Positions 1 to 8,092 of a DNA stretch of 64,000 nucleotides are shown piece after piece. The stretch's first letter is position 1, and the number at the start of each line of letters is the position of its first letter. Made by a program: the position numbers and the translations under genes. Source of the stretch: Dyadobacter fermentans DSM 18053 (lineage in GTDB: Bacteria; Bacteroidota; Bacteroidia; Cytophagales; Spirosomataceae); the NCBI RefSeq assembly GCF_000023125.1, contig NC_013037.1, positions 6,302,501-6,366,500 on the forward strand. The letters are read 5' to 3'. Under the pieces are notes generated by a model. That model worked only from the letters and a program-made list of their open reading frames with translations, searched no databases and was not told the origin of the DNA.

Positions 1-1040
1 AGGTTGGCTCCTTTTTCAAGTTTCTCGCGTACCCGCCTGACGCCCGTCCCATTACGCTTTTCGTACTCCAAGACAGCAAGTGGGGGACGTGAGGTAGAAA
101 GCTGGATTTGTTCCAGATATAGATATCCACTGGTACCCGTAGTACCTTTGATGTTGATACCTTTTACCTGGATTTTCTTTACGAGCTTCTTGTTATAGGC
201 ATCCAGTGCATCGAGACGATATACCTTGTTATACTCAAATTTATGGGTAGCGGAATAACGGAGTGTAAAAAGCGGGTTGAAATCCTGCATACTCTCCAAG
301 GTTTTATCGCCTTCTACCGATTGTGGTTCATCAATAATCAGAATGGGATTAGTCTGAGCGATAATCTCGATGGGCTTTCGAGTGCCGAACTGATCAAGTT
401 CCATATAAATACGACGTGCATCTTTACCTTTAGCATTAAATGCCTGCGTATTGATGATCATCACACTAATGCGGCTATCCGACGCAAAACTCTCAATGTC
501 CTGTGGACGAGATGAGTTATAAATAAATGGGCTAATGCGGTGTCCGTATCGCTCCTGGAAGTGGTCTTGCATCACCTGGAACGACTTATAGACCCCTTCA
601 CGGATTGCAATACTGGGAACAACCACAATAAACTTACTCCAGCCATAAAGCTGGTGCAGTTCATACATGGTGCGGATATAGGTGTACGTTTTACCCGTTC
701 CAGTCTCCATTTCAACGGTGAACTGATAGCCCTTTTTTACACCTTTGGGTTTTTCAAGGGATTTACTTTGAGTGATATCATTTTGCCGCTGAACCTGCTG
801 AATGTTCTCTAGTAACTGATCTTCGGTAATCTGGATCTGCCGGTTTCGGTACCCGATCAGCTCCTCTACCTCCAGATCCATACCAAACTGACCTTTGCTT
901 GCCGACCTTGCTTTGGCAATCAGTTCCTTGCTTTTTTCCAGTGTAAAACGGTTCGTTTCTCTGGGTTGCCCCAGAAAGCAGTCGGTGATGGCCTGAACAG
1001 CATCTAACTGAAAGCTTTGCTCTTTAAATTGTAGTTTCAT
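1..1040 (-). CDS. res: Type III restriction endonuclease, Res subunit (3' end outside window)
   Basis: The minus strand from 1040 downward is open to the window edge, giving the first 346 residues of a much longer protein. It carries a Walker A motif (GTGKT, residues 114-118, within METGTGKTY) and a helicase motif II of the form IDEPQ near residue 236, the DEAD/DEAH-like signature of type III Res subunits. In this family Res hydrolyses ATP to move or communicate along DNA and cuts about 25 bp from the site recognised by Mod; the nuclease domain is C-terminal and lies outside the window. The ATG at 1038-1040 starts 3 bases after the mod stop, so the two genes are translationally coupled. The visible part shows no frameshift. 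Confidence 0.93.
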   Translation of the reverse strand, partial: MKLQFKEQSFQLDAVQAITDCFLGQPRETNRFTLEKSKELIAKARSASKGQFGMDLEVEELIGYRNRQIQITEDQLLENIQQVQRQNDITQSKSLEKPKGVKKGYQFTVEMETGTGKTYTYIRTMYELHQLYGWSKFIVVVPSIAIREGVYKSFQVMQDHFQERYGHRISPFIYNSSRPQDIESFASDSRISVMIINTQAFNAKGKDARRIYMELDQFGTRKPIEIIAQTNPILIIDEPQSVEGDKTLESMQDFNPLFTLRYSATHKFEYNKVYRLDALDAYNKKLVKKIQVKGINIKGTTGTSGYLYLEQIQLSTSRPPLAVLEYEKRNGTGVRRVREKLEKGAN

Positions 1041-1043
1041 ACT

Positions 1044-2969
1044 TTAAATCACACGCATTTCAGTATCAGGGCTCAATTGCTTCAACAACTGGCGAACATT
1101 TTCCTTTGCTGTATCATCTTTGAAACTCTGGTCCCGAAACACAATTCGCAGCGGTTTATAGGATGCTATTTCCTTTGCAAAGGCCTCATCTATTCCCTTA
1201 TCGAAACAGGCTAGCAATGAGTCCTGGGCAACGCGGAACACCTTTTTATCAAGTACAAACAGTTGCTCAATCTTATAGGAAAGCGGCAAGCCCCAGTCCA
1301 GCATTACTTGGGCTAATAGATCATCAGCCGTACGATCAGGTTTGATATTGTCTGTAAATATGTCCATTTGATCCTGTTGATAATCCTGCGGACGGTAATA
1401 TACATCTTGCATATTACTGGAATCTAAGCGGAATGCACGAAAACCTATGTCTGGTCGTTTCTCGCTCCGATCCCTAAAATCCAGTTCTGCCGTTCTCTTT
1501 TGATCGTACTGTTCGCCCAGCGCTTTTCCTACTTGTCGGATGCGTTCCCTGCCTATCTGACAAATATCTGTGTACCCGTTAATGTATGCTCCCGATTCAT
1601 TAGGAGTTGGTTCTGGAAGTTGCACCATGATGAATTTTCGATGCGAGTTTTCACTACTGTTTGAATCTAGAATGGCATGCGCCATTGACGCCGAACCTGC
1701 AAAAAAATCAAGCACAATATCATCTGGGCCTAAGTTTGCCACTCGAATTAAGTGTTTCAAAAGCCGTAATGGTTTAGGGTTACTAAAAATCTTTGGGCCT
1801 ATTAACTTAGCTAATTCTTGTCCACCATCTCGATTTCTACCGTGTATATTCTCAACTAAAAGACTTCTAGGGGTAACTCCATCAAGAGACTCCCAAGTAC
1901 GTGTATAGACCCTCCACTCTCCGGTTTTTTTATCCCTATGAAATTCTATCTCACTTTTTTCCGTTTCAATTTTGTCCTTGCTCCATCTCCAAATTGTTGT
2001 CCTATTCCTTAGATCTGGCTGCGGTGGATATATTTCAGTGCCATCTGGAGCAACTATTGGAAAGTCCATCGATTTGCTGTAAGTCAAGCTCGTCTTGTCG
2101 AGTCTTTCTAGATAATATCTCCTTCCGTTTTCCACTTTATTGTACTTAGCAGTCATCGAAGGGCTTTCATGTTCGATTTGTCCAAGCTGGACACTTTCTT
2201 TTGCCTTTGCGTAAAAAGCGACATACTCATGCTCTAAGGCAATTTGGCTGCTATCGTCACCACCACCCGCTTTCTTTTTCCATATGAAATTCCCCAATGC
2301 ATTTTGTTCTCCAAATATTTCATCACATAGCGATAGAAGGTTTTTTACTTCGTTTTCATCGATTGAAATAAAGATTACTCCATTGTCCCCGAGTAAGTTT
2401 CTTGCAAGTTTTAATCTTGGGTACATCATACTTAACCAATCCGAATGATATCTTCCTGAGGTCTCGGGGTTTACAATTAAACGGTGGTTGTATTCGTCCT
2501 TCTGACCACCTTCAAATAGCTCAGCCTGTGTATCTCTCGAAAAGTTGTCTTTATAGACGAAGTCCTTGCCTGTATTATAAGGTGGATCAATGTAGATCAT
2601 CTTGATCTTCCCGAAATAACTTTCCTGCAACAGCTTCAGTACATCTAGGTTATCGCCCTCGATAAACAGGTTTTCTGTTTCATCAAAGTTAACGGAGTGT
2701 TCACGGCTTGGACGTAGAGTCTTCGTAGTCGGCAGGTTTGCCGTGACAATGGCCTCCCGCTTGCCGGGCCATTCCAGACGATAACGTTCTTTGTTGCCTT
2801 CAATCACTTGATGACTGAGTTCCTGCTTCAGCAGATCAAAGTCAACAGCTTTGCCGTTTTCCGTCTCAGTGATACAGTTCGGAAATAGGGCAGCAAGTGC
2901 TTCTAGGTTCTTACTCACCAGATCGGGGCTGGCCATGTCAAGACGGTCTTCCTCTGATAAATAGGGCAT
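1044..2969 (-). CDS. mod: Type III restriction-modification DNA methyltransferase, Mod subunit
   Basis: 641 aa. The catalytic motif DPPY lies at residues 128-131 and the SAM-binding motif DFFAGSAS at 421-428. The order DPPY before FxGxx is that of beta-class N6-adenine methyltransferases, as in type III Mod. The roughly 290 residues between the two motifs would hold the target recognition domain. Mod confers sequence specificity, methylates one strand, and forms the restriction complex with Res, encoded immediately downstream. I chose the ATG at 2969 (MPYLSEEDR). The frame stays open to 3083, but those extra 38 residues look like translated upstream region and would overlap the inverted repeat at 3010-3026. 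The gene looks intact. Confidence 0.93.
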   Translation of the reverse strand: MPYLSEEDRLDMASPDLVSKNLEALAALFPNCITETENGKAVDFDLLKQELSHQVIEGNKERYRLEWPGKREAIVTANLPTTKTLRPSREHSVNFDETENLFIEGDNLDVLKLLQESYFGKIKMIYIDPPYNTGKDFVYKDNFSRDTQAELFEGGQKDEYNHRLIVNPETSGRYHSDWLSMMYPRLKLARNLLGDNGVIFISIDENEVKNLLSLCDEIFGEQNALGNFIWKKKAGGGDDSSQIALEHEYVAFYAKAKESVQLGQIEHESPSMTAKYNKVENGRRYYLERLDKTSLTYSKSMDFPIVAPDGTEIYPPQPDLRNRTTIWRWSKDKIETEKSEIEFHRDKKTGEWRVYTRTWESLDGVTPRSLLVENIHGRNRDGGQELAKLIGPKIFSNPKPLRLLKHLIRVANLGPDDIVLDFFAGSASMAHAILDSNSSENSHRKFIMVQLPEPTPNESGAYINGYTDICQIGRERIRQVGKALGEQYDQKRTAELDFRDRSEKRPDIGFRAFRLDSSNMQDVYYRPQDYQQDQMDIFTDNIKPDRTADDLLAQVMLDWGLPLSYKIEQLFVLDKKVFRVAQDSLLACFDKGIDEAFAKEIASYKPLRIVFRDQSFKDDTAKENVRQLLKQLSPDTEMRVI

Positions 2970-3009
2970 AAGGTATTCTTTGTTTAAAAATCTAATTGTC
3001 GAATGTTCA

Positions 3010-3026
3010 AACACACATTGTGTGTT
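3010..3026. promoter_or_regulatory. Inverted repeat upstream of mod, possible operator
   Basis: Perfect inverted repeat AACACACA-T-TGTGTGTT, centred at 3018 and lying 41-57 bases upstream of the mod ATG. Its compact symmetry and position suggest a regulator site or an autoregulatory element of the restriction-modification operon. No regulator gene is seen beside it. The rest of the divergent gap up to about 3300 is AT-rich and presumably holds promoters for both directions; I see no other gene in it. Confidence 0.35.
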
Positions 3027-3301
3027 GCGCCTTGCAAAAGCGCAGTAACCACTTGTGGCGAAACGGAAAAATACGACAATCAAGCCATTTAGTTACTATT
3101 CGGCTTTGCCCTGCTTCTGTCATATTTTGTAAGAGTTTGGGAACATATGCAATTCTAGACAAGTCGAAGATTTTCAATTTTCTTGAAAAGAATACACTTT
3201 ATCATTGATATAACAATCTCATTCACAACCTGTCCACCAGGTGAACATCTTGATTTTCAATAATATCAATTCGATTTTTGTCTCTCTAAACAACAAATGT
3301 T

Positions 3302-3472
3302 ATGAGAGGAAACAAATTCAAATTGATCTTCTACCTGAAGATCCCAGGTGTCAATCGTGAAGAAGATAGGCGAGCGATTTATTTGCTCACGACGGTTAAT
3401 CTTCCCAGAGACATCGCGGGGAGGCGATGCCGTCGATTATTCAAATGGAGTCTGCGCTGTGAAGGTAGATAA
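3302..3472 (+). CDS. Possible 56-aa small protein at the start of the mobilisation operon
   Basis: ATG at 3302, stop TAA at 3470-3472, 56 residues, rich in basic residues at the C-terminus (AGRRCRRLFKW). The amino acid composition (KFKLIFYLKIPG then AIYLLTTVN) looks more protein-like than the competing frame over the same bases. It ends 14 bases inside the GTG at 3459 that I prefer as start of the next gene. I recognise no family. It could also be a remnant of the N-terminus of a longer gene. Confidence 0.3.
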   Translation: MRGNKFKLIFYLKIPGVNREEDRRAIYLLTTVNLPRDIAGRRCRRLFKWSLRCEGR

Positions 3473-3857
3473 GAATATCCTCATTGACCTTTTCGAACGG
3501 AAGGACAAGAAACGTCGGAAGATTCTGTATGAGCTCTATGCAGAGCTAGTGATGACATCACTTTCGGCTTACTACGTCGCCGAGATGATCTGTTCTGATT
3601 TGGGAAAGCCGGATCTGGTCGATGCTGATGACGTGCGGTATTGTCGATTCTATTTCTGCAAAAAGCCAAAGACGCTTTCAAGTGCTCCGGAGAGGGAGCA
3701 GCGGCTTCTTTCTTCACCAGCTTCTAAACGGGAGCAGCAGGTTACTCAAGAAAAAGCTAAAGACTTATCCAAGGCGGTATGGTCGGATGGGGAGACGATG
3801 GATATGCAAGTCAATTTTTTTAGGGGAACCAAACTAGGTAAGAAAAATGAGACGTAA
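3459..3857 (+). CDS. Unknown protein at the head of the mobilisation module
   Basis: 132 aa from a GTG at 3459 (VKVDKNILIDLF). The frame is open from another GTG at 3348, giving 169 aa, but the first 37 residues of that longer version look non-coding. Residues 1-75 (helical, with a KDKKRRK basic patch and a YAELVMTSLS helix) look well formed; the C-terminal 55 are polar and probably disordered. I recognise no family. It overlaps the ParA-like gene by 11 bases and opens a same-strand series that ends with the relaxase, so a role in element maintenance or mobilisation is an inference from position. Confidence 0.55.
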   Translation: MKVDKNILIDLFERKDKKRRKILYELYAELVMTSLSAYYVAEMICSDLGKPDLVDADDVRYCRFYFCKKPKTLSSAPEREQRLLSSPASKREQQVTQEKAKDLSKAVWSDGETMDMQVNFFRGTKLGKKNET

Positions 3858-4545
3858 ATTCAATTTAATACTTCAAGCTAAGGGTGGTGTCGGTAAAAGC
3901 CTGCACACCTATCTGCGAGCCTTGTCTGAAAAGGACAAAACTTCACTTTTTGTTGATCTCGACAGTTCTACGCAAACATCAACGCGACAGCTCGCCTTTC
4001 TGGGCGACGAGCGGTTAGAAACAGTTTCGTTGATTGATAATCGCGATATGCTTGTCCGGGATATTTTTGTCGGGTATATCGAGAGTTTAATGGAGGCACC
4101 GTACAATGAAATCTATTTTGATTTTGGAGCACCAGAGAGTGAACAATTTCCTGCGCTTATTTCGCGTGACCTGGATTTCGAGGAATGGTGCGAGGAAGTA
4201 GATGCCGAAGCGATATTCCATATCGTAATTGGTGGCGGTGGAGCGTACCGCCCAAGTGTCGAATACCTACAAAAAATGATTGAAGTATTAGGCGACAAGT
4301 TTCGAATCCTGGTGTGGGAAAATGTTTTTAGTTTCAGACAATTCCCGAAGCTTTCCGATGAATTAGCCGCCAACTGTGCGGCGCTGGGTTTGGAGCATGT
4401 AAGGTTTGGCGATTTCGAGGCTAACTCTTTACTGGGTAGCCAGATTTTAGATGGCATCAGGAAAGGCTTTCCGTTGGAGAGTTACGGTCCCGGGGCAAGA
4501 TTGAGATTGAAAAAGGAAATCCGTGAAAACTTTTGCCATGACTGA
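3847..4545 (+). CDS. ParA/MinD-like SIMIBI ATPase of a mobilisation module
   Basis: 232 aa. The N-terminus has a deviant Walker A motif, KGGVGKS (residues 12-18), with the signature lysine KGG, then a strand LFVDLDSSTQT typical of the switch/Walker A-prime region of ParA proteins. The rest is less typical: the canonical DxPP motif is replaced by FDFGAPESEQ, and the protein is short. ParA relatives of this kind often occur beside mobilisation genes in Bacteroidota, where they may help segregate or position the element or the relaxosome; the role here is inference. It overlaps the previous gene by 11 bases and the next by 8. Confidence 0.75.
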   Translation: MRRKFNLILQAKGGVGKSLHTYLRALSEKDKTSLFVDLDSSTQTSTRQLAFLGDERLETVSLIDNRDMLVRDIFVGYIESLMEAPYNEIYFDFGAPESEQFPALISRDLDFEEWCEEVDAEAIFHIVIGGGGAYRPSVEYLQKMIEVLGDKFRILVWENVFSFRQFPKLSDELAANCAALGLEHVRFGDFEANSLLGSQILDGIRKGFPLESYGPGARLRLKKEIRENFCHD

Positions 4546-5056
4546 TAGAGCTGAATTGAATCATATCAAAGGAAAGTACTTGCAAAAGTATGCGCAGGAG
4601 ATCGATGACTGGTCTGCGTTGTTGCTTGCCGAAGTCGAGGAAAACTTTGGCCGCATGACGTCAGATCTGGATCAATCCATAGACGCAATTGACAAAGCGG
4701 CTGCTGCAATTAAAAGCAATCAGCGTTCGGTACATTTTTCTGACAAAAAGCTAGCTTTCTGGCATGGCTTGGCAGTGAGTCTTCCGTGGTCTGTTGTCGC
4801 TATTGTTTCGTTGTGTTTGTTTTCCTGGCTGATATCAACCGGCGAGGAGTATCGAGAGCTTCGCAGAATAGTCGACGCCTACAAGAATGCACCTCATTAT
4901 CGACTGTTAATGGAGAACGGAGAGATCTTGCAGAAAGATGGCAGCAGCTATTTGAAGCTTCGACCACAGGCGAACAAAGGGGATTTGCTGATCGGGCGAG
5001 AGTATATTTTTGACAAGAAGAGCAAGGAGATGCTTGTTCCACTTGGACGGAAATAA
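4538..5056 (+). CDS. Small membrane protein of the mobilisation module
   Basis: 172 aa from ATG 4538; a GTG at 4523 would add five residues. An N-terminal helical region (about 1-70, likely coiled coil, with DLDQSIDAIDKAAAAIKS) is followed by one transmembrane segment (about 80-101) and a C-terminal soluble domain of about 70 residues. No family is recognised. Single-pass proteins of this layout between a ParA-like gene and relaxase genes recur in Bacteroidota mobilisable elements, possibly linking the relaxosome to the membrane; that link is inference. It overlaps the upstream ParA-like gene by 8 bases. Confidence 0.6.
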   Translation: MTDRAELNHIKGKYLQKYAQEIDDWSALLLAEVEENFGRMTSDLDQSIDAIDKAAAAIKSNQRSVHFSDKKLAFWHGLAVSLPWSVVAIVSLCLFSWLISTGEEYRELRRIVDAYKNAPHYRLLMENGEILQKDGSSYLKLRPQANKGDLLIGREYIFDKKSKEMLVPLGRK

Positions 5057-5261
5057 CGCACTGTGTGTCTGAGATCAAAATCTCGAATATTTTCAAACAA
5101 AGACAAACAAACTCAAACATTTTCGGGAACCACGGTGGTTTTTCCACAGCCAGCTATCGCCGGTACGTCGCAAAAAAGCGACTACCCGGCGGCTGGCCAT
5201 GGGAAAACCCCTGGACCCCTGCTATTCGCCTCACGGCTCATAGCTTAATTTGAAAGACAAT
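5057..5261 (+). other. Candidate origin of transfer (oriT) region
   Basis: This 205-base spacer directly precedes the MobC-like and relaxase genes, the usual place of oriT in mobilisable elements. It contains AACCAC-G-GTGGTT (5128-5140), a perfect inverted repeat, and a stem-loop GTCGC-AAAAAA-GCGAC (5167-5182), followed by a CCC/GGG-rich stretch to about 5220. Short frames can be drawn through it but they lack protein character. Calling it oriT rests on location and repeat structure; the nick site is not identified. Confidence 0.5.
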
Positions 5262-5924
5262 ATGGAAAGCAAAAGAAAAGGAAGACCACCGAAAGAGGAG
5301 AAGGTTGTGAGAAGGGATCACTTTTCTGTATGGGTTACCAAAGATGAAAAAGCGAGGATTAACCAGTTGATCGAGAAGAGCGGACTTTCAGCAAGTCAGT
5401 TCTTTCTCACGCTCGCATTGGATACTCCCATCAAACGACCGCAAAAAAAGACACTTCCCGCCAGGACGGCAGAAATGATCAAGACACTTGAACAGCTCAG
5501 CGGCATTTTGTCGCTTGCTGTTTTGAAAACGAAGGATCATCAAATGCAAAGTCAGCAATGGATGCAAAGCAGTCGGTACGTGCGGCTACTTTCACAAATC
5601 ATAACCTTATGGGTGTTTGAAGACTTTGAGATCAGGACGTTCTCAAAGACGCTCAACAAAGTTCAGGAATGGATGCGTCAGCTCAGATTATACATCCGCC
5701 GCGTGTTGCCGGATTCTCATAACAAAACCAGCATTATGGAAACGACTGAGAATCTGTTTCATAGTGCCAAGGAGCTGCTGGCAAAATATGAGCGCCACTA
5801 CCAACCAGCGGAAATGACCGCCCAGCTTTCGTCATGGAAATCCGATGTATCAAGCAATCCGGATCTCGTACATCGGATGATTGAAGAAAAAGTTACCGCA
5901 ATGCTTAAACGTCTTGATGCATGA
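5262..5924 (+). CDS. MobC-like relaxosome accessory protein
   Basis: 220 aa from ATG 5262; a TTG at 5250 would add four residues. The N-terminus is strongly basic (RKGRPPKEEK), followed by a ribbon-helix-helix-like segment: strand (HFSVWVTKDE), helix (KARINQLIEK), turn, helix (SASQFFLTLALD). This layout is found in MobC and related plasmid mobilisation proteins of Bacteroidota, which bind oriT and help the relaxase nick. The C-terminal 130 residues are helical. The stop overlaps the relaxase start (ATGA at 5921-5924), a standard mobC-relaxase coupling. Confidence 0.78.
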   Translation: MESKRKGRPPKEEKVVRRDHFSVWVTKDEKARINQLIEKSGLSASQFFLTLALDTPIKRPQKKTLPARTAEMIKTLEQLSGILSLAVLKTKDHQMQSQQWMQSSRYVRLLSQIITLWVFEDFEIRTFSKTLNKVQEWMRQLRLYIRRVLPDSHNKTSIMETTENLFHSAKELLAKYERHYQPAEMTAQLSSWKSDVSSNPDLVHRMIEEKVTAMLKRLDA

Positions 5925-6766
5925 TCGGAAAAGTCGGACTGGGTAATTTCGCGAAAGGAATATTGAGCTATTGCTACTACGAAAAAGAATTGTCGGCAAA
6001 GCAAGCGAAGCAAATGACGCTCGACGATGTTCGGGGAGAGCTCATCTATATCCAGCATCTTGGCATCAGCACGTTGAAGGACGGCAGACTGGATTTGGAT
6101 TACCTGGCAAAACAGATGCTGGACAATAGGGACAAGAACAGAAACCTTAATAAATATGTATGGCATCAGTCATTCAGCTTTCCACCGGGCGAAGATCCGC
6201 CCGAAGAGAAGTTGACTACGCTCGCGCAAGAGTTTGCAAAGGAATTTGGTTTCACAGAAAATCAAATGCTTGTATTCCGGCACAACGACACGAAACACAA
6301 GCATATCCATATCGTGGCCAACCGTATAAACTACAATGGCAAAAACACTGCTGACCATTTCAAAAACTATGCACGAACGGGTGAGTTTTCAAGAAGAATG
6401 GAAATGGAGCTCGGGCTGACCATAACTCCCGACATGAGCCTGAATCAGAACGTAAAACAGCAAGTCCCGACACAAGACACTGCGATCATTAAACTAAGAA
6501 ATCTAGTCGACCAAACGCTGGCAAAGGTATCCGCATTTGACGACTTCGCTAACCAAATGCTCGCTCATGGTTTCAAAACGTATAGAGGGAGAGGTGTAGC
6601 TTTTTTCAATATGCAGAATCGGATGAAAGTGAAAGGTTCTGACCTGGGTAAAGACTATTCATTGCAAAATCTCGAAAAGCGAATGGGTATGGGGATGCCG
6701 CAAGCTTTATTACCTATTAAAAAGAAGAAAAAGTCTCGCAGGAAGCAACAGGGATTAGGTATGTAA
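5921..6766 (+). CDS. Relaxase/mobilisation nuclease (MobA/VirD2 type)
   Basis: 281 aa. The metal-binding histidine motif HNDTKHKHIHIVANR (His121, His126, His128, His130) is the HxDxxxxHxH-like signature of MOB-family relaxases. Tyrosines in ILSYCYYE (residues 17, 19 and 20) are candidates for the nucleophile that attaches to the nicked strand, and WHQSFSF (81-87) matches the expected strand before the active site. The protein ends with a very basic tail (KKKKKSRRK) and has no helicase or primase extension, so it is short. In the family, relaxase cuts oriT and pilots the strand into the recipient, using a coupling protein and mating channel from another element; none is seen here, so the element would be mobilisable rather than self-transmissible. 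Confidence 0.88.
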   Translation: MIGKVGLGNFAKGILSYCYYEKELSAKQAKQMTLDDVRGELIYIQHLGISTLKDGRLDLDYLAKQMLDNRDKNRNLNKYVWHQSFSFPPGEDPPEEKLTTLAQEFAKEFGFTENQMLVFRHNDTKHKHIHIVANRINYNGKNTADHFKNYARTGEFSRRMEMELGLTITPDMSLNQNVKQQVPTQDTAIIKLRNLVDQTLAKVSAFDDFANQMLAHGFKTYRGRGVAFFNMQNRMKVKGSDLGKDYSLQNLEKRMGMGMPQALLPIKKKKKSRRKQQGLGM

Positions 6767-6858
6767 AAGTTTGAAATAGAAAAGCAGCTTATGGTATGCT
6801 TTCCTGAGTTCAAAACTACGCACACACTTGTCAGTCAGTGCAACGAAAGTTACGAAGT

Positions 6859-7025
6859 AAAAAGTGACGGGTGCAAAGTCTCCGGCTATTTACCGCGGCT
6901 AGGCGCCCCCGGCCCTCGCCGCTCCTTAAACCGCCTCCCGACTTTGCACCCAAGGGGCAGGCCCCGTCACTTTTTCTTCGATTGAAGAAGGCGATTGCCC
7001 TGAGCACAAAGCCGGGGCGGCCCCG
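6859..7025. repeat. GC-rich nested inverted repeats after the relaxase gene
   Basis: Bases 6859-6880 (AAAAAGTGACGGG then TGCAAAGTC) pair with two blocks, GACTTTGCACCC (6940-6951) and CCCGTCACTTTTT (6963-6975), separated by an 11-base bulge. The result is a stem of about 22 bp closing a GC-rich loop. Forty bases on is CGGGGC-G-GCCCCG (7013-7025). The 290-base gap between relaxase and ardA holds no convincing gene. Such structure could be a single-strand origin, a transfer termination or recombination site, or a structured RNA. The T-run after the second arm could also make it a terminator. Confidence 0.55.
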
Positions 7026-7056
7026 CCGGGGCTCGTAACTTCAAAGACTTTCAAAC

Positions 7057-7614
7057 ATGAAATCATTAGAAAATGCTCCAAGAATCTATGTAGGTACTTA
7101 CGGAATGTACAACAGCGGTTCACTCTTTGGGAAATGGTTTGATTTGACAGACTATGCTGATGCAAAGGAGTTTTACCAGAATTGCTATGAATACCATAGG
7201 AATGAGTTCGATCCAGAATTGATGTTCCAAGACTGGGAAAACATTCCGGAATTCCTGATCTCCGAATGCAGTTTAGATGATAAGGCGTTTGATTACTTCC
7301 AGGCGCTGTACGAGATGGATGATGATACAGCGGAAGCATTCAAGATTTACTCCGAACAGATTAATAGCTGGCCTGGGAATGGAAAAGTGTTAGGCGATCA
7401 AGTCGAAAGTTTTCAGGAGAGCTACCGGGGGTACTTTGGTGGATCGATGAAGGATGCGAAGATAGAGTACACTTACCAGTACATTGAGGAGACAGGATTG
7501 TTAGCAGATGTACCTGCGACGCTTGAAAGGTATTTTGATTACGAGGCCTTTGCTCGTGACTTGTTTTTGGAAGGATATACCGAGGTGGATGGATATGTGT
7601 TTGCTGACTATTAA
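7057..7614 (+). CDS. ardA: ArdA-like antirestriction protein
   Basis: 185 aa, acidic. It shows the ArdA layout: N-terminal PRIYVGTYGMYNSGSLFGKW, then DLTDYADAKEF, a central FQDWENIPEFLI, and a C-terminal FDYEAFARDLFLEG block. ArdA proteins are elongated acidic dimers that mimic DNA and block type I restriction enzymes and some methyltransferases, protecting an incoming element. Position just after the relaxase on the same strand fits a leading-region antirestriction gene. Length is slightly above the usual 165 or so residues. The same window carries a type I system at 15-22 kb, which this protein could target. Confidence 0.88.
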   Translation: MKSLENAPRIYVGTYGMYNSGSLFGKWFDLTDYADAKEFYQNCYEYHRNEFDPELMFQDWENIPEFLISECSLDDKAFDYFQALYEMDDDTAEAFKIYSEQINSWPGNGKVLGDQVESFQESYRGYFGGSMKDAKIEYTYQYIEETGLLADVPATLERYFDYEAFARDLFLEGYTEVDGYVFADY

Positions 7615-7618
7615 GTCT

Positions 7619-7655
7619 TTCAGAGAGATAGCTAATAATTAGCTATCTCTCTGAA
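7619..7655 (+). terminator. Strong stem-loop after ardA
   Basis: A perfect inverted repeat with 17-base arms, core CAGAGAGATAGCTAA (7621-7635) and its exact complement (7639-7653), and a 3-base loop, begins 5 bases after the ardA stop. There is no long T-run, but stem strength and position suggest it ends the mobilisation/ardA transcript. Confidence 0.7.
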
Positions 7656-8092
7656 TATTAGCATCATAATAATTCGCATTACTGCCGAAATCCGGGATAA
7701 CCCGTGAATCATGGATGATCACCAGTTCAACAATTGAACTGGTTGACCAGCAACCAATTGAGCTACCCGTTCTAATACCTCGCTAACATAAGCCAGACTT
7801 TATTAAATGGAAGAATCACTAGATGACTTTGAAATCGAAACACTAAACTATTGTAGGCTTACATATCCGCTTTCACCTTATTGGGAAAAAATCGGTTACT
7901 AGTCTAGTACTGGAAAGCGTTAAGACGGTAAGTATCGAGTTTTCAAAAAGCCACTACTGATGCTTTGGTAGAAGCATAAAAGATACGCAAAACTCGAGTA
8001 TGCACCTGTGTGTCACCGTTCAAAAGGTAATCCAAAATTTGAAATGTTAGGCTGAATTTCCGAGTCTGAGTGGAACTGCTTATTCGGTATCG
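7656..8092. other. Intergenic stretch without a convincing gene
   Basis: 437 bases. It contains a small inverted repeat CCAGTTCA-N5-TGAACTGG (7722-7742). On the minus strand, tRNA-like fragments resemble a D-arm (near 7754-7770) and a T-arm (7693-7704), but no cloverleaf or acceptor stem can be drawn. A 31-codon open frame starts at 7807 and shows no family resemblance. The stretch may be decayed DNA. Confidence 0.5.

Noticed and set aside
7693..7770. tRNA-like sequence on the minus strand (D-arm-like GGGTAGCTCAATTGG, anticodon-like hairpin, T-arm-like CGGGTTATCCCG)
   Set aside because: The D-stem does not close, the T-loop lacks TTCGA and the acceptor ends do not pair, so no cloverleaf can be drawn. 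It is at most a relic.
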